Assembly: GCF_000733295.1 (NCBI RefSeq)
Contig: NZ_JPMI01000233.1
Location: forward strand, 186,001 to 250,000
Length of the DNA stretch: 64,000 nt
Reading direction: 5' to 3'
From: Archangium violaceum Cb vi76
Lineage (GTDB): Bacteria > Myxococcota > Myxococcia > Myxococcales > Myxococcaceae
The position numbers and the translations under genes were made by a program. Below are positions 24,535 to 37,230 of this stretch, piece by piece. Below the pieces are notes generated by a model. That model was not told where the DNA came from and did no database searches. It saw only the letters and a program-made list of their open reading frames with translations. Every line of letters begins with the position of its first letter. Position 1 is the first letter of the stretch.

Positions 24535-27059
24535 TCAGCCCTGCACCTCCCGCAGCGTCACCGAGGGGGGCGCGTCCAGCACCCGGCGGGTGGCGAACAT
24601 GCCCGCGCTCACCGCCGCCAGCACGCCCAGCCCGCCACCCACTCCCACCAGCCGCCAGTCCGCCTGCCATGGCAGTCCAAACACCTGCGTGGCGATGACC
24701 CCCGCCAGGAGGGAGGCGGCGGCCGCCGCGGTGAGGCCCGACAGCAGGCCAATGGCCGCGAACTCCGAGGCCTGTGCGAGCCGCAACTGCCGGCGGCTGC
24801 CTCCCAGCACTCGCATCACGCCACCTTCCAGCAAGCGCTCGTCCTGACTGGCATTGACCGCGGCCATCAGCACCAGCAGGCCCGCGAGCAGCGAGAAGTA
24901 GAACACTACCTCCACCACGGTGGAGACCTGGTCCGCGGTGCTGCGCGCCTGCTTGAGCAGTGCATCCACATCCACCACCGAGAGGTTGGGGAAGCGGGCC
25001 ACCAGCTCCGAGGTGAAGCGCGTGCGCTCGGGGGGGACGTGCATCGCGGTGATGTAGCTGGCCGCGTAGCCCGCGAGTGCGCCCGGAGACACCAGCACGA
25101 TGAAGTTCGGCCGGAAGCTCTCCCACTCCACCTTGCGCAGACTGGTGACGGTGGCCTCGAGCCGCTGGCCCGCGATGTCGAAGGCCACGCGGTCTCCGAG
25201 CTTCCAGCCCATCGAGGAGGCGAAGCCCTCCTCCACGGAGAGCTCCGGCTTCTCCGGGCGCTGCTGGCCCCAGAACGTGCCCGCGGTGACGCGGTTGTCC
25301 TCGCGAAGCGTGGCGGCGCTGGAGAGGTTGTATTCGCGGTCCCTCCGCCGCTGCCCACGGCGCTCCTCCTCGGAGCGAGGCTCTCCCTCGGCGGGCGCGG
25401 CCTTCACCGGCTCGCCGTTGTGCGCCACCAGCCGGCCGCGCACCATGGGGAAGAGGTCTGGCGCGGGCAATCCCCGCTCGGCCATGAAGGCACGCATCGG
25501 CTCCTGCTGATCCTCCTGCACGTTGACGATGAAGCGGTTGGGGGCCTCCTTGGCGAGCGCCACCTGCCAGCGGTCCAGCAGGTCGGTGCGCACGAAGGTG
25601 AGCAGCAGCAGCGCCATCAGCCCCAGGCCGAGCGCCGTCACCTGCGCGACGCTGGTGGCCGCGCGCCGGCTCACATTGGCCAGTCCGTAGCGCAGGCTCC
25701 CGCGCAGCCGCGAGCGCAGCCGCCGCACGACGGAGATGAGCCCCCACGCCAGGGCGGCCAGCACCCCCAGCGTGGCGATGATGCCGAGGAGCATCGTCGC
25801 CCCCAGCTTCGCCGAGCCGGCCTTCCACCACAGCAGCGCGGCCAGTCCCGCCACGCCCGCGAGCCCCACCAGCCAGGAGCTCGGCTCGGTGCGGTCGAGG
25901 TCCCTCCGCAGCACGCGCAGGGCGGGCACCCGGCGCAGCGCGAGGATGGGCGGTGCGCCGAAGGTCAGCAGCACCACCAGGCCCACGCCATACCCCTGCA
26001 CCGCGGGCACCCAGCCGGCCGCCGGGATGTTCATCTTCAGCGCCCCGGAGAGCCAGTTACCCACCAGCCACTGCATGAAGAATGCGAGCACGACGCCGAT
26101 GGTGCTCGCGATGAGCCCGAGGAGGAGCAACTCGCCACCGTGGGTGGCCACCAGCGTGCGCTGGCTCGCGCCCAGACACCGCATCACCGCGGTGCTCGAC
26201 AGGTGCCGCGCGCTGTGCCGACGCGCCGCCATGGCCACGGCCACCGCCGCCAGCACCACCGACACCAACGCCGCCAGGCTCAAGAAGCGATCGGCCCGGT
26301 CGAGCGCGGAGCGCATCTCCGGACGCGCGTCCTTCACCGTCTCCAGGCGCTGGCCACGCGCGAGCCCCTCGCGCGCGGTGCGGATGAAGCCCTCCACCGC
26401 GTCCGGCTCTCCGGCGACCACCAGGCGGTAGCGCAGCCGGCTGCCCTCCTGCACGAGCCCCGTCGCGGGCAGGTCGGCGAGGTTGAGGAACACCCGGGGC
26501 GCGATGTTGAAGTAGTCGATCGCCGCGTCCGGCTCCTGCACCACCAGCGCGGAGAGCCGCAGCTGCGACTCGCCAATGGCAATCATGTCCCCCAGCTTCG
26601 CGTCCAGCGCGTCCGCGCCCGCGCGGCTCAGCCACACGGTGCCTCGCTCGGGAACGCCCGGGGCGTCGCGCTCGGGGCCGTCCACCGTGTCCACCACACG
26701 GAAGCGGCCCCGCAGGGGAAAGCCCTCTCCCAGGGCCCGGAGCTCTCCGAACTTGAGCCGCTCATCATCCGCGTCGCCGACGCGGATCATGCTGGGCATC
26801 TCCTGCGTCTCGGTGCTTCGCAGCCCGGGCGCCCGTGCCGCCTCGCGCACCACCCCGTCGAGGGGCGTGTCTCCGAGCACCACCGCATCACCGCCGAGCA
26901 GCCGGTTGGCCTCGAGGGCGAGCGCGCGCTCGGCGCGGTCGGTGACGAAGCCGATGGCCGTCACGGCCAACACGGCGAGCACCAGGGCGCCGAGGAGGAT
27001 GCGGAGCTCGCCAGCGGCGAAGTCACGGCGCAGCTGGCGCCAGGCCATCTTGAGCAGCC

Positions 27060-27063
<4 letters not shown>
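24535..27063 (-). CDS. ABC transporter permease, FtsX-like (YbbP-like)
   Basis: It encodes 842 residues. It has one N-terminal membrane helix (LLGALVLAVLAVTAIGFV), a large periplasmic domain, a first FtsX block (FLSLAALVSVVLAAVAVAMAARRHSARHLSSTAVMRCLGA), a central four-helix region (around 370-490), and a second FtsX block near the C-terminus (VFYFSLLAGLLVLMAAVNASQDERLLEGGVMRVLGGS). Ten helices and this order match E. coli YbbP. It overlaps the ATPase gene by ATGA. YbbAP-type systems are thought to handle hydrophobic compounds at the envelope; the true substrate is unknown. Confidence 0.9.
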
Positions 27064-27791
<728 letters not shown>

Positions 27792-27817
27792 ATTTGGGTT
27801 CTTCGTCAGGCGAGGGT

Positions 27818-27832
27818 CTGCTCGTAGAGCAG
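27818..27832. promoter_or_regulatory. Inverted repeat in tesA/ybbA divergent region
   Basis: CTGCTC-GTA-GAGCAG is a perfect 6-bp inverted repeat centred between the divergent ATPase and tesA starts. It could be an operator or a small leader hairpin of tesA. There is no further support. Confidence 0.25.
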
Positions 27833-27864
27833 GCTTGTAACGGCGGCCCGGAGGAGTTGCAGCG

Positions 27865-28530
27865 ATGAGCCAAGGATACATGAGGGAGCGCACCCGGACC
27901 GCTGGTGTGCTCGGTTGCCTGGTGGTGACACTGGCCGTGGGGTTGGCCACGCTGGGCGCGGGGGCCGCGGAGGCCGGGCCCGCGCGGACGGTGCTGGTGA
28001 TGGGGGACTCGCTGTCCGCCGCTTATGGGCTCGCGCCGGAGGAGGGTTGGGTGGCGCTGACGGCCGAGCGGATGAGCAAGGAGACGCCTGGATGGCGGGT
28101 GGTGAACGCCAGCGTCAGTGGTGAGACCACCGCGGGAGGCGCCTCGCGAATCGAGGGAGAGCTCGCGCGCAACAAGCCCGCGGTGGTGGTCATCGCCCTG
28201 GGCGGCAACGACGGACTGCGGGGCCTGCCGCTCAAGCAGACCCGGGCCAACCTGGAGAAGATGGTGGGCGCGGCCAAGGCGGCGGGTGCCCGGGTGTTGC
28301 TGGTGGGCATGCGCATGCCGCCCAACCTGGGGAAGGCCTACACGGAAGGCTTCACGGCCAACTTCCGCACCGTGGCCGAGGCGCACCAGGTGGCCCTGCT
28401 CCCGTTCCTGCTGGAGCCCATCGCCATGGACCGCTCCTCCTTCCAGGCGGACAACATCCACCCCGTCGCGGCCGTGCAGTCCAAGCTGCGCGACCACGTC
28501 TGGCCCGCGCTGGCGCCGTTGCTGAAGTGA
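27865..28530 (+). CDS. tesA: GDSL arylesterase / acyl-CoA thioesterase I
   Basis: It encodes 221 residues, with GGAGGAGTTGCAGCG before the ATG. A signal peptide covers about residues 1-37. The SGNH blocks are all present: VLVMGDSLSAAYG with nucleophile Ser49, a block II glycine in SGETTAGG, ALGGND with Asn115, and DNIHP with Asp196 and His199. This is the TesA/ApeA lysophospholipase-thioesterase family of the periplasm. The divergent ybbA/ybbP-like genes reproduce the E. coli neighbourhood, which strengthens the name. Confidence 0.9.
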   Translation: MSQGYMRERTRTAGVLGCLVVTLAVGLATLGAGAAEAGPARTVLVMGDSLSAAYGLAPEEGWVALTAERMSKETPGWRVVNASVSGETTAGGASRIEGELARNKPAVVVIALGGNDGLRGLPLKQTRANLEKMVGAAKAAGARVLLVGMRMPPNLGKAYTEGFTANFRTVAEAHQVALLPFLLEPIAMDRSSFQADNIHPVAAVQSKLRDHVWPALAPLLK

Positions 28531-28538
28531 GGGCCCTC

Positions 28539-28560
28539 GTTCCGCTCGCCCGGGCGGAAC
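28539..28560. terminator. Bidirectional hairpin between convergent genes
   Basis: GTTCCGC (28539-28545) pairs with GCGGAAC (28554-28560) around an 8-nt loop, between the tesA stop and the tetR stop. No clear U-tract is seen, so the role is inferred from position. Confidence 0.4.
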
Positions 28561-28566
28561 TCGGGC

Positions 28567-29151
28567 TCAGGCCTTGCCTTCGTCGACGATCGCCTGGGTC
28601 TCGGCCTCCAGCCAGCGGCGGACGGAGGCGAGGCGCGCCCCGGTGAGCGCCGGAAGTGGCAGCAGCTTCCAACTGGTGAGGAATCCGTTCCAGAGGATGC
28701 TGAGCTTCGCCGCACGGCCCTCGCCATCCGGGGGGCCCAGCCACCGGGCCAGCGGGATGAGCACCTTCTTGTGGAGGAACTCGACGCTCGCCGCGTGCGC
28801 CTCGGGGTCCGCCGCCGACAGGAGCATCATCGCCAGCGGGCCCGGTGCGTCCGGTGAGTCGAAGAAGACCGCCACCATGGTCACGCCGAAGCGGTGCCGC
28901 TCCAGTTGGAACATCGGGGTGATGTCGAGCTCCTCCAACGTCGCCCGGAACAGGCCCAGTTTCGAGCCGAAGTAGCGGCCGACGAGCGCGGAGTTCACCC
29001 CCGCCAGGTCCGCCACCTCGCGCACGCCGGTGTGGGCATAACCCCGCGTGGAGAACAGGGTTCGTGCGGCGGCGAGGATCGCGGCGCGTGTGCGCTCGGC
29101 ATCCCGCTGGCGCGCCGGCCTCTTGGTTTCTGAGGGGTCGGATATGTACAC
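28567..29151 (-). CDS. TetR/AcrR-family repressor
   Basis: It encodes 194 residues from the GTG at 29151, the only start codon in frame before the DNA-binding domain. The helix-turn-helix is [51 protein letters not shown] (about residues 22-72), and the C-terminal half is the ligand and dimer domain. It is divergent from the monooxygenase operon. Two copies of an ATGTACACGG palindromic site lie in the shared promoter, one of them overlapping this gene's start codon. It is therefore expected to repress both itself and the operon, and to be released by an organic substrate of the operon. Confidence 0.88.
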   Translation of the reverse strand: MYISDPSETKRPARQRDAERTRAAILAAARTLFSTRGYAHTGVREVADLAGVNSALVGRYFGSKLGLFRATLEELDITPMFQLERHRFGVTMVAVFFDSPDAPGPLAMMLLSAADPEAHAASVEFLHKKVLIPLARWLGPPDGEGRAAKLSILWNGFLTSWKLLPLPALTGARLASVRRWLEAETQAIVDEGKA

Positions 29152-29163
29152 GGTCGTTTACCT
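29144..29163. promoter_or_regulatory. Imperfect TetR operator overlapping tetR start
   Basis: ATGTACACGGTCGTTTACCT matches the perfect palindrome at 29190 in the whole left half and in 6 of 10 positions of the right half. It covers the tetR GTG codon, so occupancy would block translation-proximal transcription, consistent with autoregulation. Confidence 0.5.
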
Positions 29164-29164
29164 A

Positions 29165-29186
29165 GGACATCAAATGAGTTATGTCC
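29165..29186. promoter_or_regulatory. Second inverted repeat in divergent promoter
   Basis: GGACAT (29165-29170) and ATGTCC (29181-29186) form an inverted repeat with a 10-bp spacer between the two TetR-type sites. It may be another protein site or overlap promoter elements. Confidence 0.25.
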
Positions 29187-29189
29187 AGG

Positions 29190-29209
29190 ATGTACACGGC
29201 CGTGTACAT
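29190..29209. promoter_or_regulatory. Perfect 20-bp palindromic TetR operator
   Basis: ATGTACACGGCCGTGTACAT is a perfect palindrome located 36 bp upstream of the monooxygenase ATG. Its size and position are what TetR dimers recognise, and a related imperfect copy lies 46 bp away over the tetR start. Confidence 0.65.
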
Positions 29210-29244
29210 GCGTCGCGGCTGTTGGGTTGAAAGGACGTGTGCGG

Positions 29245-31055
<1,811 letters not shown>

Positions 31056-31056
<1 letters not shown>

Positions 31057-32735
31057 TGACGCGATTCTTCTCCAAGACGCTGGCGGCCACGTTGCTGCTG
31101 GCGAGCGGCCAGTCGCTCTCCGCCCCTCCATCTGCTTACAAGCAGGAGGTGGTGGTGGCCGCCTCTCCCTTCCAGGGCGTCCATGGGCTGGCGCTCGATG
31201 GCAAGGGGCACCTGCTGGCCAGCAATCTGCTTGGCCAGACGGTCCACTCCATCGACTTGAGCAACGGTGCGGTGAGCACCGTGGTGGGGCCTCCGCAGGG
31301 CGGCGCGGATGATGTGGCGCTGGGCCCGGATGGCTCCATCTACTGGACCGGCTTCTTCTCCGGCCAGTTGATGCGGCGCACGCCGGATGGAAAGGTGCGC
31401 GTCATCGCCAAGGATCTGCCGGGCCTCAACTCGCTGGCCTTCCGCGGCGATGGCAGGTTCTACGTTACCCAGCTCGGCCGGGGCGCGGATGTGTTGTGGG
31501 AGGTGGATCCGAGCGGGAAGAAGCCTCGGCGGCAGGTCCTCTCCGGGCATGGCTTCCTCAATGGCTTCGAGTTCGGTCCGGACGACAAGTTGTACGGTCC
31601 GCTCCTGATGAAGCGGCAGATTGCCCGCATCAACGTGGATACGGGGACCATCGAGACCGTGGCGGAAGGCTTCGGGATGCCGGTCGCCACCAACTTCGAT
31701 TCGAGCCGCGAGAACCTCTTCGTGGCGGACGCGGCGCTGGGCCAGCTGGTCCGGGTCCGGGTGGCCACGGGAGAGAAGTCGGTCGTCGCGCAGCTGCCCA
31801 CGGGGCTCGACAACCTGACCGTTGGCCCCGACAACATGGTGTACGTGTCCAACATGGTGGACAACGACATCCACGTGGTCAATCCCGCGGATGGCTCCAT
31901 CCGGAAGCTCGTCGAGGCGCGCTTGAGCGTGCCCTCGGGCATCGCCGTCGCGCCGGATGATCCGGACGAGAACGTGTACGTGGCGGATGTGTATGCCTTT
32001 CGCCGGGTGGGAGGGCGTGATGGGAAGATCTCCCAGACGACGCGTGTCCTCTCCTCTCATCTGAACTTCCCGATGCAGGTGAGCGTGGGCCCGAAGCACG
32101 TGGTGTTGAGCACCAGCTATCTGGGCGACATGAGCGGCGTGCAGGTGCTGGAGCGGGACTCCGGAAAGATGCTGCGGAACATTCCCAACAAGAATGGCCT
32201 CCAGGGCGCCATCGAGCTCCCCGATGGCACGCTGCTGCTCGCCGAGGGCAACACGGGCAGGCTCGTCCGGGTGGATGCCACCGAGGCCGCGGGGACCACG
32301 GTGCTGACCGAGGGCCTGAAGGGGCCGGTGGGGCTCGTGGCCGACACGGAGGCGAAGGAGCCGGGGGTGTACGTCACGGAGGTGCGCTCGGGGCAGGTGA
32401 CCCGGGTGCGTCTCTCGGATGGAGCCCGGACCCCGGTGGCCAAGGGGCTGAAGGCGCCGGAGGGCATTGCCCGGCATCCCGACGGCGGATTGATCGTCGC
32501 CGAGGTGGGCCGCAAGCGGCTGGTGCGCATCGAGCCGGCCACGGGACGCTCCACGGTCATCGCGAGCGGCTTGCGCATCGGGCTGCCCGAGACCGGGGGC
32601 TTCCCGCCCGGGTACATCCCCACGGGGGTCGCCGTGGGCCAGTCGGGGACCATCTATCTGTCGTCCGATATGGAGAGCGCCCTCTACCGGTTCGTTCCCG
32701 CGTCGGCTCCCGTCTCGGGGAAGACACAGCCATGA
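31056..32735 (+). CDS. Secreted SMP-30/gluconolactonase-like beta-propeller protein
   Basis: It encodes 559 residues; the ATG at 31056 overlaps the monooxygenase stop by one base. Residues 1-24 look like a Sec signal ([21 protein letters not shown]). The rest is two stretches of propeller repeats ([70 protein letters not shown]) of the SMP-30/strictosidine synthase-like type. Members include lactonases, which would suit hydrolysis of a Baeyer-Villiger lactone, but the catalytic metal ligands cannot be assigned by eye and export would separate it from the cytoplasmic monooxygenase. Confidence 0.8.
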
Positions 32736-33541
32736 AGCTCCAGAAGAAGATCGTCGTCGTGACCGGCGGCGGAAGCGGCCTGGGCCGGGAGCTCGTCCTC
32801 GCGCTGCTGAAGAGGGGCGCGAGCGTCGCCGCGGTGGACATCAACGCGCCCACCCTCGAGGAGACCGTCAAGCTGGCGGGGATGAACAGCGCCAACCTGG
32901 CCACCTACGCCGTGAACATCGCGGACCGGGCCCAGGTGGAGGCGCTCCCGGAGCAAGTCATCTCCCGCTTCGGGGCGGTGGACGGCATCATCAACAACGC
33001 GGGCGTGATTCAACCCTTCGTCAAGTTGAAGGACCTCGACTACGCGGCCATCGACCGGGTGATGAACGTCAACCTGTTCGGAACGCTCTACATGACGAAG
33101 GCGTTCCTGCCGCACCTGCTCGCGCGCCCGGAGGCGCACATCACGAACATCTCCAGCATGGGCGGCTTCCTGCCCGTGCCGGGACAGACCATCTACGGCG
33201 CCTCCAAGGCGGCAGTGAAGCTGATGACGGAAGGTCTGAGCTCGGAGCTGCAGGGGACGAACGTACGGGTCACGGTGGTGTTCCCGGGAGCCATGGGCAC
33301 GAACATCGCGGAGAACTCGGGGGTGATGAATACCCTGAAGATGACGGGCGCGGAGGCCCCGCCGGTCAAGATCCTCTCCGCTGACAAGGCCGCGCGGATC
33401 GTCCTCGACGGCATCGAGAGCAACCAATACCGCGTCCTGGTGGGAAACGACGCCAGGCTCATGGATGCCATCTATCGACTGCACCCCCAGCGCGCGGCAC
33501 GGTTCATCCTCAATCAGATGAGTGGCTTGTTGTCGCAATAG
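32732..33541 (+). CDS. SDR-family NAD(P)-dependent oxidoreductase
   Basis: It encodes 269 residues and overlaps the preceding stop by ATGA. The cofactor motif is [14 protein letters not shown] (TGxxxGxG), followed by NNAG (GIINNAGVI), an active-site Ser in TNISSMGG, and YxxxK ([12 protein letters not shown]). Asp at the end of the second strand (AAVDINAP) suggests NAD preference. It would interconvert an alcohol and a ketone, an obvious step before Baeyer-Villiger oxidation. Confidence 0.92.
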   Translation: MKLQKKIVVVTGGGSGLGRELVLALLKRGASVAAVDINAPTLEETVKLAGMNSANLATYAVNIADRAQVEALPEQVISRFGAVDGIINNAGVIQPFVKLKDLDYAAIDRVMNVNLFGTLYMTKAFLPHLLARPEAHITNISSMGGFLPVPGQTIYGASKAAVKLMTEGLSSELQGTNVRVTVVFPGAMGTNIAENSGVMNTLKMTGAEAPPVKILSADKAARIVLDGIESNQYRVLVGNDARLMDAIYRLHPQRAARFILNQMSGLLSQ

Positions 33542-33552
33542 GAGTGATTCCC

Positions 33553-34245
33553 ATGGTCGACCCCAACACCCTGGCGCTGCCCGACAACGCCTCCCTGTTC
33601 ACCCGCCTGAAGGTGGCGCTCCAGTGTCTGGAGGTGCTCAAGGACGACCCGGGGAATCCCACCTGCGGCCAGTTGATCAACATCTGCCTGGACCTCAACG
33701 TCTACGCCTTGCTCGTCCAGAGGCTCCAGGGCAGCGAGGAGGGGCGCCGCATGCTGTCCGAGCGCCCCTCCCTGCAGGGCGATGATCTGGACCTGGCCGC
33801 GTTGGACCTCCTGCCCGAGGGAACGCTCGGCCATGAATTCGCGCGCTACTTCCGCGACAACAAGATCTCTCCCTTCAAGACGACGCTCGAGCTCAAGAAC
33901 GACGTCGACTTCATCGGCAAGCGCTACCGCGAGACGCATGACGTGTTGCACCTGCTGACGGGCTACGGCACGGACGTGGTGGGCGAGATGGAGCTGCAGG
34001 CGTACGCCCTGGGCAACCTGGGAATCCAGAGCGCGAAGCTCATCCTGGCGTTCGGCACGTTGAGCCAACTCAAGGAGCGGAAGCCGGGTTTCGGGCTGTC
34101 CGCGTACCTGCGGCGGCTGAAGGCCGCGTACCAACGGGGCCGCGCGTCCAAGCTCTTCCTGGACGTCTGGTACGAGCACCAATGGGAGACCCCCGTGGCC
34201 GCGCTGAGCTCGCGGCTGTGCGCCCCCGCGGTAAAGATGAACTGA
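33553..34245 (+). CDS. Coq4-family protein
   Basis: It encodes 230 residues from the ATG at 33553, eight bases after GGAG. It carries the Coq4 zinc motif HDxxHx11E: His129, Asp130, His133 and Glu145 in RYRETHDVLHLLTGYGTDVVGE, with the upstream GTLGHEFARYF phrase typical of the family. Coq4 works in ubiquinone biosynthesis; recent work assigns oxidative decarboxylation of the ring to it. This copy is the last gene of a catabolic-type operon with no other ubiquinone gene nearby, so it may act on a different substrate. Confidence 0.85.
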   Translation: MVDPNTLALPDNASLFTRLKVALQCLEVLKDDPGNPTCGQLINICLDLNVYALLVQRLQGSEEGRRMLSERPSLQGDDLDLAALDLLPEGTLGHEFARYFRDNKISPFKTTLELKNDVDFIGKRYRETHDVLHLLTGYGTDVVGEMELQAYALGNLGIQSAKLILAFGTLSQLKERKPGFGLSAYLRRLKAAYQRGRASKLFLDVWYEHQWETPVAALSSRLCAPAVKMN

Positions 34246-34330
34246 CACACCTGAATTGCAGCTTATTGTTGGCATTAGCGGTTTTCATTGAATATCATGC
34301 TGGGACACTACCCCCTGCTGGAGGTGCGTT

Positions 34331-35902
34331 TTGTCCTGGCTACGTGCAATCGCAGTATCCGCGGTGTTGTCGCTGTGTGTCGTCGCTGGCCCCGCGTCCG
34401 CGGCCCCGTCCTTCCGAGTCATCGACATCACCACGCGTGATGGCGTGACCCTGAAGGGCAATGTCTTCACGCCGGAGACGCCGGGGCGGTATCCGGCAAT
34501 CATTTTCATCACCAGTTGGTCACTGCCCAGCATCGAGTACATCGCGCAGGCGCAGCAGTTCGCCGAGGCCGGGTACGTCGTGGTCTCGTACACCCCGCGA
34601 GGCTTCTACACGTCGGGGGGCGCCATCGACACGGCGGGCCCCAAGGACATCGGTGACGTGACCGATGTCATCAACTGGACGCTGGCCAATACACCCGCGG
34701 ATCCATCGCGCATCGGCGCGGCGGGTGTCTCCTATGGCGCGGGCATCTCGTTGATTGGCGCGGCCTTCGACTCGCGCATCCGCGCGGTGGCCGCGTTGAG
34801 CTGCTGGACGGATCTGACGTACTCGTTGTTCGGGAACCAGACGCGCCATCTGCAGAGCGCCGGGCTGCTGTGGCTCTCGGCGGAGCTCACCGGGAAGCCC
34901 TCGGCGGAGCTGCGGCAGGCCCTCTCGGACTTCTTCGCCAACCAGAACCTGGAGGGGGTCATCGCCTACTCGCAGGTGCGCAGCGCCGCGACGTACCTGG
35001 AGCGCATCAACGCGAACCGTCCCGCCATCCTCCTGGCCAACGCCTACGGCGACACCTTCTTCGGGCCGAACCAGCTCTCCGACTTCTTCACCCGGCTGTC
35101 GGGGCCGAGGCGGCTCGAGCTCCGCCCGGGGGACCACGCCATCCCCGAGCTGACCGGCATCCTCGGCATTCCCAATGACGCCTGGACGAGCACGCGCCGC
35201 TGGTTCGACGAGTATCTGCGCGGAGTGAGCACGGGCATCGCCTCGGAGAACCCCATCCAGCTCCAGATCCGGGGCCAGGGCTCCTACGAGTCATTCCCGT
35301 CGTGGAGCGCCGTCTCGACGAGCACCGCGCGCTACAACCTGAGCGACGTGCACTGGTGGAGCAACGAGGGGGACCTCGCGGCGGGCGCGCAGGCGGGCTG
35401 GAGCTCGACGATCTTCGCGGGCGATGACACCGTCGCCAACGGAGGCGTGGTGCTGCTGACGAACGGCGTGGAGGCCATCACGGGTGAGCCGCCCACGGCG
35501 TGGATTCCGGCGGTGGACCGCGCGAACGCGGCCGTCTGGCAGTCGGAATGGCTGACGAGCCCGCGGCGCGTGCGCGGGGCCCCGCACCTGCGCCTGAACG
35601 TCACGCCGGGCAGCTCCGGGCAGACGACGGTCATCGCCTACCTCTTCGATACGGATTGGTCGGGGACGGGGAGCCTCGTCACGCACGTCGCGGTCACGCT
35701 CCGGGACGCCGTGGCCGGCCAGCCTCGAGTCCTGGACGTGGACTTCCCGGCGACGGCCTATGACGTTCCCAATGGCCATCGCCTCTCGCTCGTCATCGAC
35801 ACCGTGGATCCGCTCTACGCGGACAAGGCGCCGGCCTTCTCCACGGTGAAGTTCTCCTCGACGTCGAGCAGCCCGTCCTATGTGTCCCTGCCCCTGAAGT
35901 GA
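34331..35902 (+). CDS. CocE/NonD-family hydrolase (X-Pro peptidase-like), secreted
   Basis: It encodes 523 residues from the TTG at 34331, with GGAGGTGCGTT just upstream. Residues 1-25 are a Sec signal (VLSLCVVAGPASA). The alpha/beta-hydrolase part has FITSWSLPS, SYTPRGFYTSGG and the nucleophile Ser134 in AAGVSYGAGISL; the acid and base would be in ANAYGDTFF and RPGDHAIPE. The C-terminal beta-sandwich (about 320-520) is the X-Pro dipeptidyl-peptidase C domain. Members cleave peptide, ester or amide bonds. It is not closely linked to the operon upstream (85 bp gap). Confidence 0.88.
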   Translation: MSWLRAIAVSAVLSLCVVAGPASAAPSFRVIDITTRDGVTLKGNVFTPETPGRYPAIIFITSWSLPSIEYIAQAQQFAEAGYVVVSYTPRGFYTSGGAIDTAGPKDIGDVTDVINWTLANTPADPSRIGAAGVSYGAGISLIGAAFDSRIRAVAALSCWTDLTYSLFGNQTRHLQSAGLLWLSAELTGKPSAELRQALSDFFANQNLEGVIAYSQVRSAATYLERINANRPAILLANAYGDTFFGPNQLSDFFTRLSGPRRLELRPGDHAIPELTGILGIPNDAWTSTRRWFDEYLRGVSTGIASENPIQLQIRGQGSYESFPSWSAVSTSTARYNLSDVHWWSNEGDLAAGAQAGWSSTIFAGDDTVANGGVVLLTNGVEAITGEPPTAWIPAVDRANAAVWQSEWLTSPRRVRGAPHLRLNVTPGSSGQTTVIAYLFDTDWSGTGSLVTHVAVTLRDAVAGQPRVLDVDFPATAYDVPNGHRLSLVIDTVDPLYADKAPAFSTVKFSSTSSSPSYVSLPLK

Positions 35903-35908
35903 CATCCA

Positions 35909-35944
35909 GCCCCTTGGGGGGGGCGGCTTGACACCCCAAGGGGC
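35909..35944 (+). terminator. GC-rich hairpin after the CocE-like gene
   Basis: GCCCCTTGGGG (35909-35919) pairs with CCCCAAGGGGC (35934-35944), an 11-bp stem with a 14-nt loop. There is no U-tract. TTGACA lies in the loop (35928-35933) with TCTAGT 18 bp further on, so the same stretch may hold a promoter for the gene at 36003. Confidence 0.45.
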
Positions 35945-36002
35945 CCTGGCTTCTAGTCGACCGCTGACAGGGGTGTACCCACGACGAACGAAAGGGACCG
36001 TG

Positions 36003-37229
36003 ATGGCAACTCTTCGGGAGTTTCAAGCGTGCTTGATTGAGCTGCGCGCCTCAAAAGATGCCCTCCCTCCGGAAACCTCCAAGATATTGTGTTTTGGGGG
36101 AAGCAAGATCTACAACCGCATCGCCGCCAGGGCCCTTGGCCAGAGCCTCATCGACATCTGTGCTGACTGCGCGGACGCCCTCGAGGATCCAGACACCACC
36201 CTGTTCAACTTCAAGGCGAAGGTCACGGAGATCGACGCCTTGCTGAATATCCAGATGATCACCGCCAACAAGGCCCAGGTTCAACGCCTGAAGACGGCGG
36301 CGATCGCGCTGCAGAACCACTGCAGGACGACGGGGACGATCGACAAGCTCGATCAGCTCTCCACCAAGGCCGATTGGGCTGGAGAGCGGGCCATCGACAT
36401 CGTCGTGGATGAGCTGTCCAAGAATCCCGAACGGTTGCACTCGAAAAAGGTCGCGGGACGAGCACAATTGATCATCAACAACGCCGGCGACTCCGCCCAC
36501 GTCGGGGATGAGGGGTGGAATTCCAGCAAGCGTGCGAACATCGAGAATCCCCTGGAGCGGGTGCCCGAACAAAGCCGGGACATCGTCGGGATGGGGAAGG
36601 CGACCTCTCTCGATCGGAACGAAGCGGGCTTCCTGGCCGTCTGTCATGGCACGGCGGCGGGCATGCTCAACATCGTGGGCCGGAAACACCGCACCTATCA
36701 GGCAGGAGGAAAGGGCCCCGTCCTGCGAGAACAGGCCCGTGTGCTCGCACAGCAACTGCTGGCGGATGCCAACAAGCTCTATCTTCTGCATTTCAAGTGC
36801 ACGGCCCAGATGGACGGGCACTCCTTCATGCTGTGCATGAACCATTCTGGCAGCGTGACGCGCGCCGAGTCCTGGGCCAACAGAACGGGCAACGGCTTGT
36901 TCCTGGACCTTCAAGCCGACAAGAGAAGAAGGAACACGGCGGAGCTCACGAATCAGGCAGCAAGAGATGCCGTTGAGGACATCTTCTCCGCGGATGCCGA
37001 CAGGCGCACCCGGGGCTATATGGTGCTCGCTCAAGCCTACGATAACAGCGTGCTCTACGAGCAGAAACGGCACGACGAGCATGCCGAGGATCACGAGTGT
37101 GATGATGACTGCCGTGCCGACGATGCCGAGATTTCCATCATCGTCAGGGCCAGACAGCTCACCAAACCCAAGACCGTGAGGAGCCGTCTGGAAGTTCTTC
37201 GCGGTGTCTACAACGCCATCTCCGTCTAG
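36003..37229 (+). CDS. Unknown protein with possible papain-like core
   Basis: It encodes 408 residues; the ATG at 36003 follows GAAAGGGACCGTG. There is no signal peptide or membrane segment. Codon use is visibly less GC-biased than the neighbours (AAAGATG, TATTGTGTTTTGGGG), suggesting recent acquisition. The N-terminal 200 residues are helical. The segment GFLAVCHGTAAGMLNIVG (Cys214-His215) followed by MDGHSFMLCMNHSG (His273) and RAESWANRTG (Glu289) resembles the Cys-His-acid order of papain-like or YopT-like effectors, where a Cys begins a helix and the His lies in a beta strand. An acidic, His-rich patch (HDEHAEDHECDDDCRADDAE) lies at 357-376. No family was recognised; the protease reading is tentative. 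Confidence 0.55.
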   Translation: MATLREFQACLIELRASKDALPPETSKILCFGGSKIYNRIAARALGQSLIDICADCADALEDPDTTLFNFKAKVTEIDALLNIQMITANKAQVQRLKTAAIALQNHCRTTGTIDKLDQLSTKADWAGERAIDIVVDELSKNPERLHSKKVAGRAQLIINNAGDSAHVGDEGWNSSKRANIENPLERVPEQSRDIVGMGKATSLDRNEAGFLAVCHGTAAGMLNIVGRKHRTYQAGGKGPVLREQARVLAQQLLADANKLYLLHFKCTAQMDGHSFMLCMNHSGSVTRAESWANRTGNGLFLDLQADKRRRNTAELTNQAARDAVEDIFSADADRRTRGYMVLAQAYDNSVLYEQKRHDEHAEDHECDDDCRADDAEISIIVRARQLTKPKTVRSRLEVLRGVYNAISV

Positions 37230-37230
37230 C

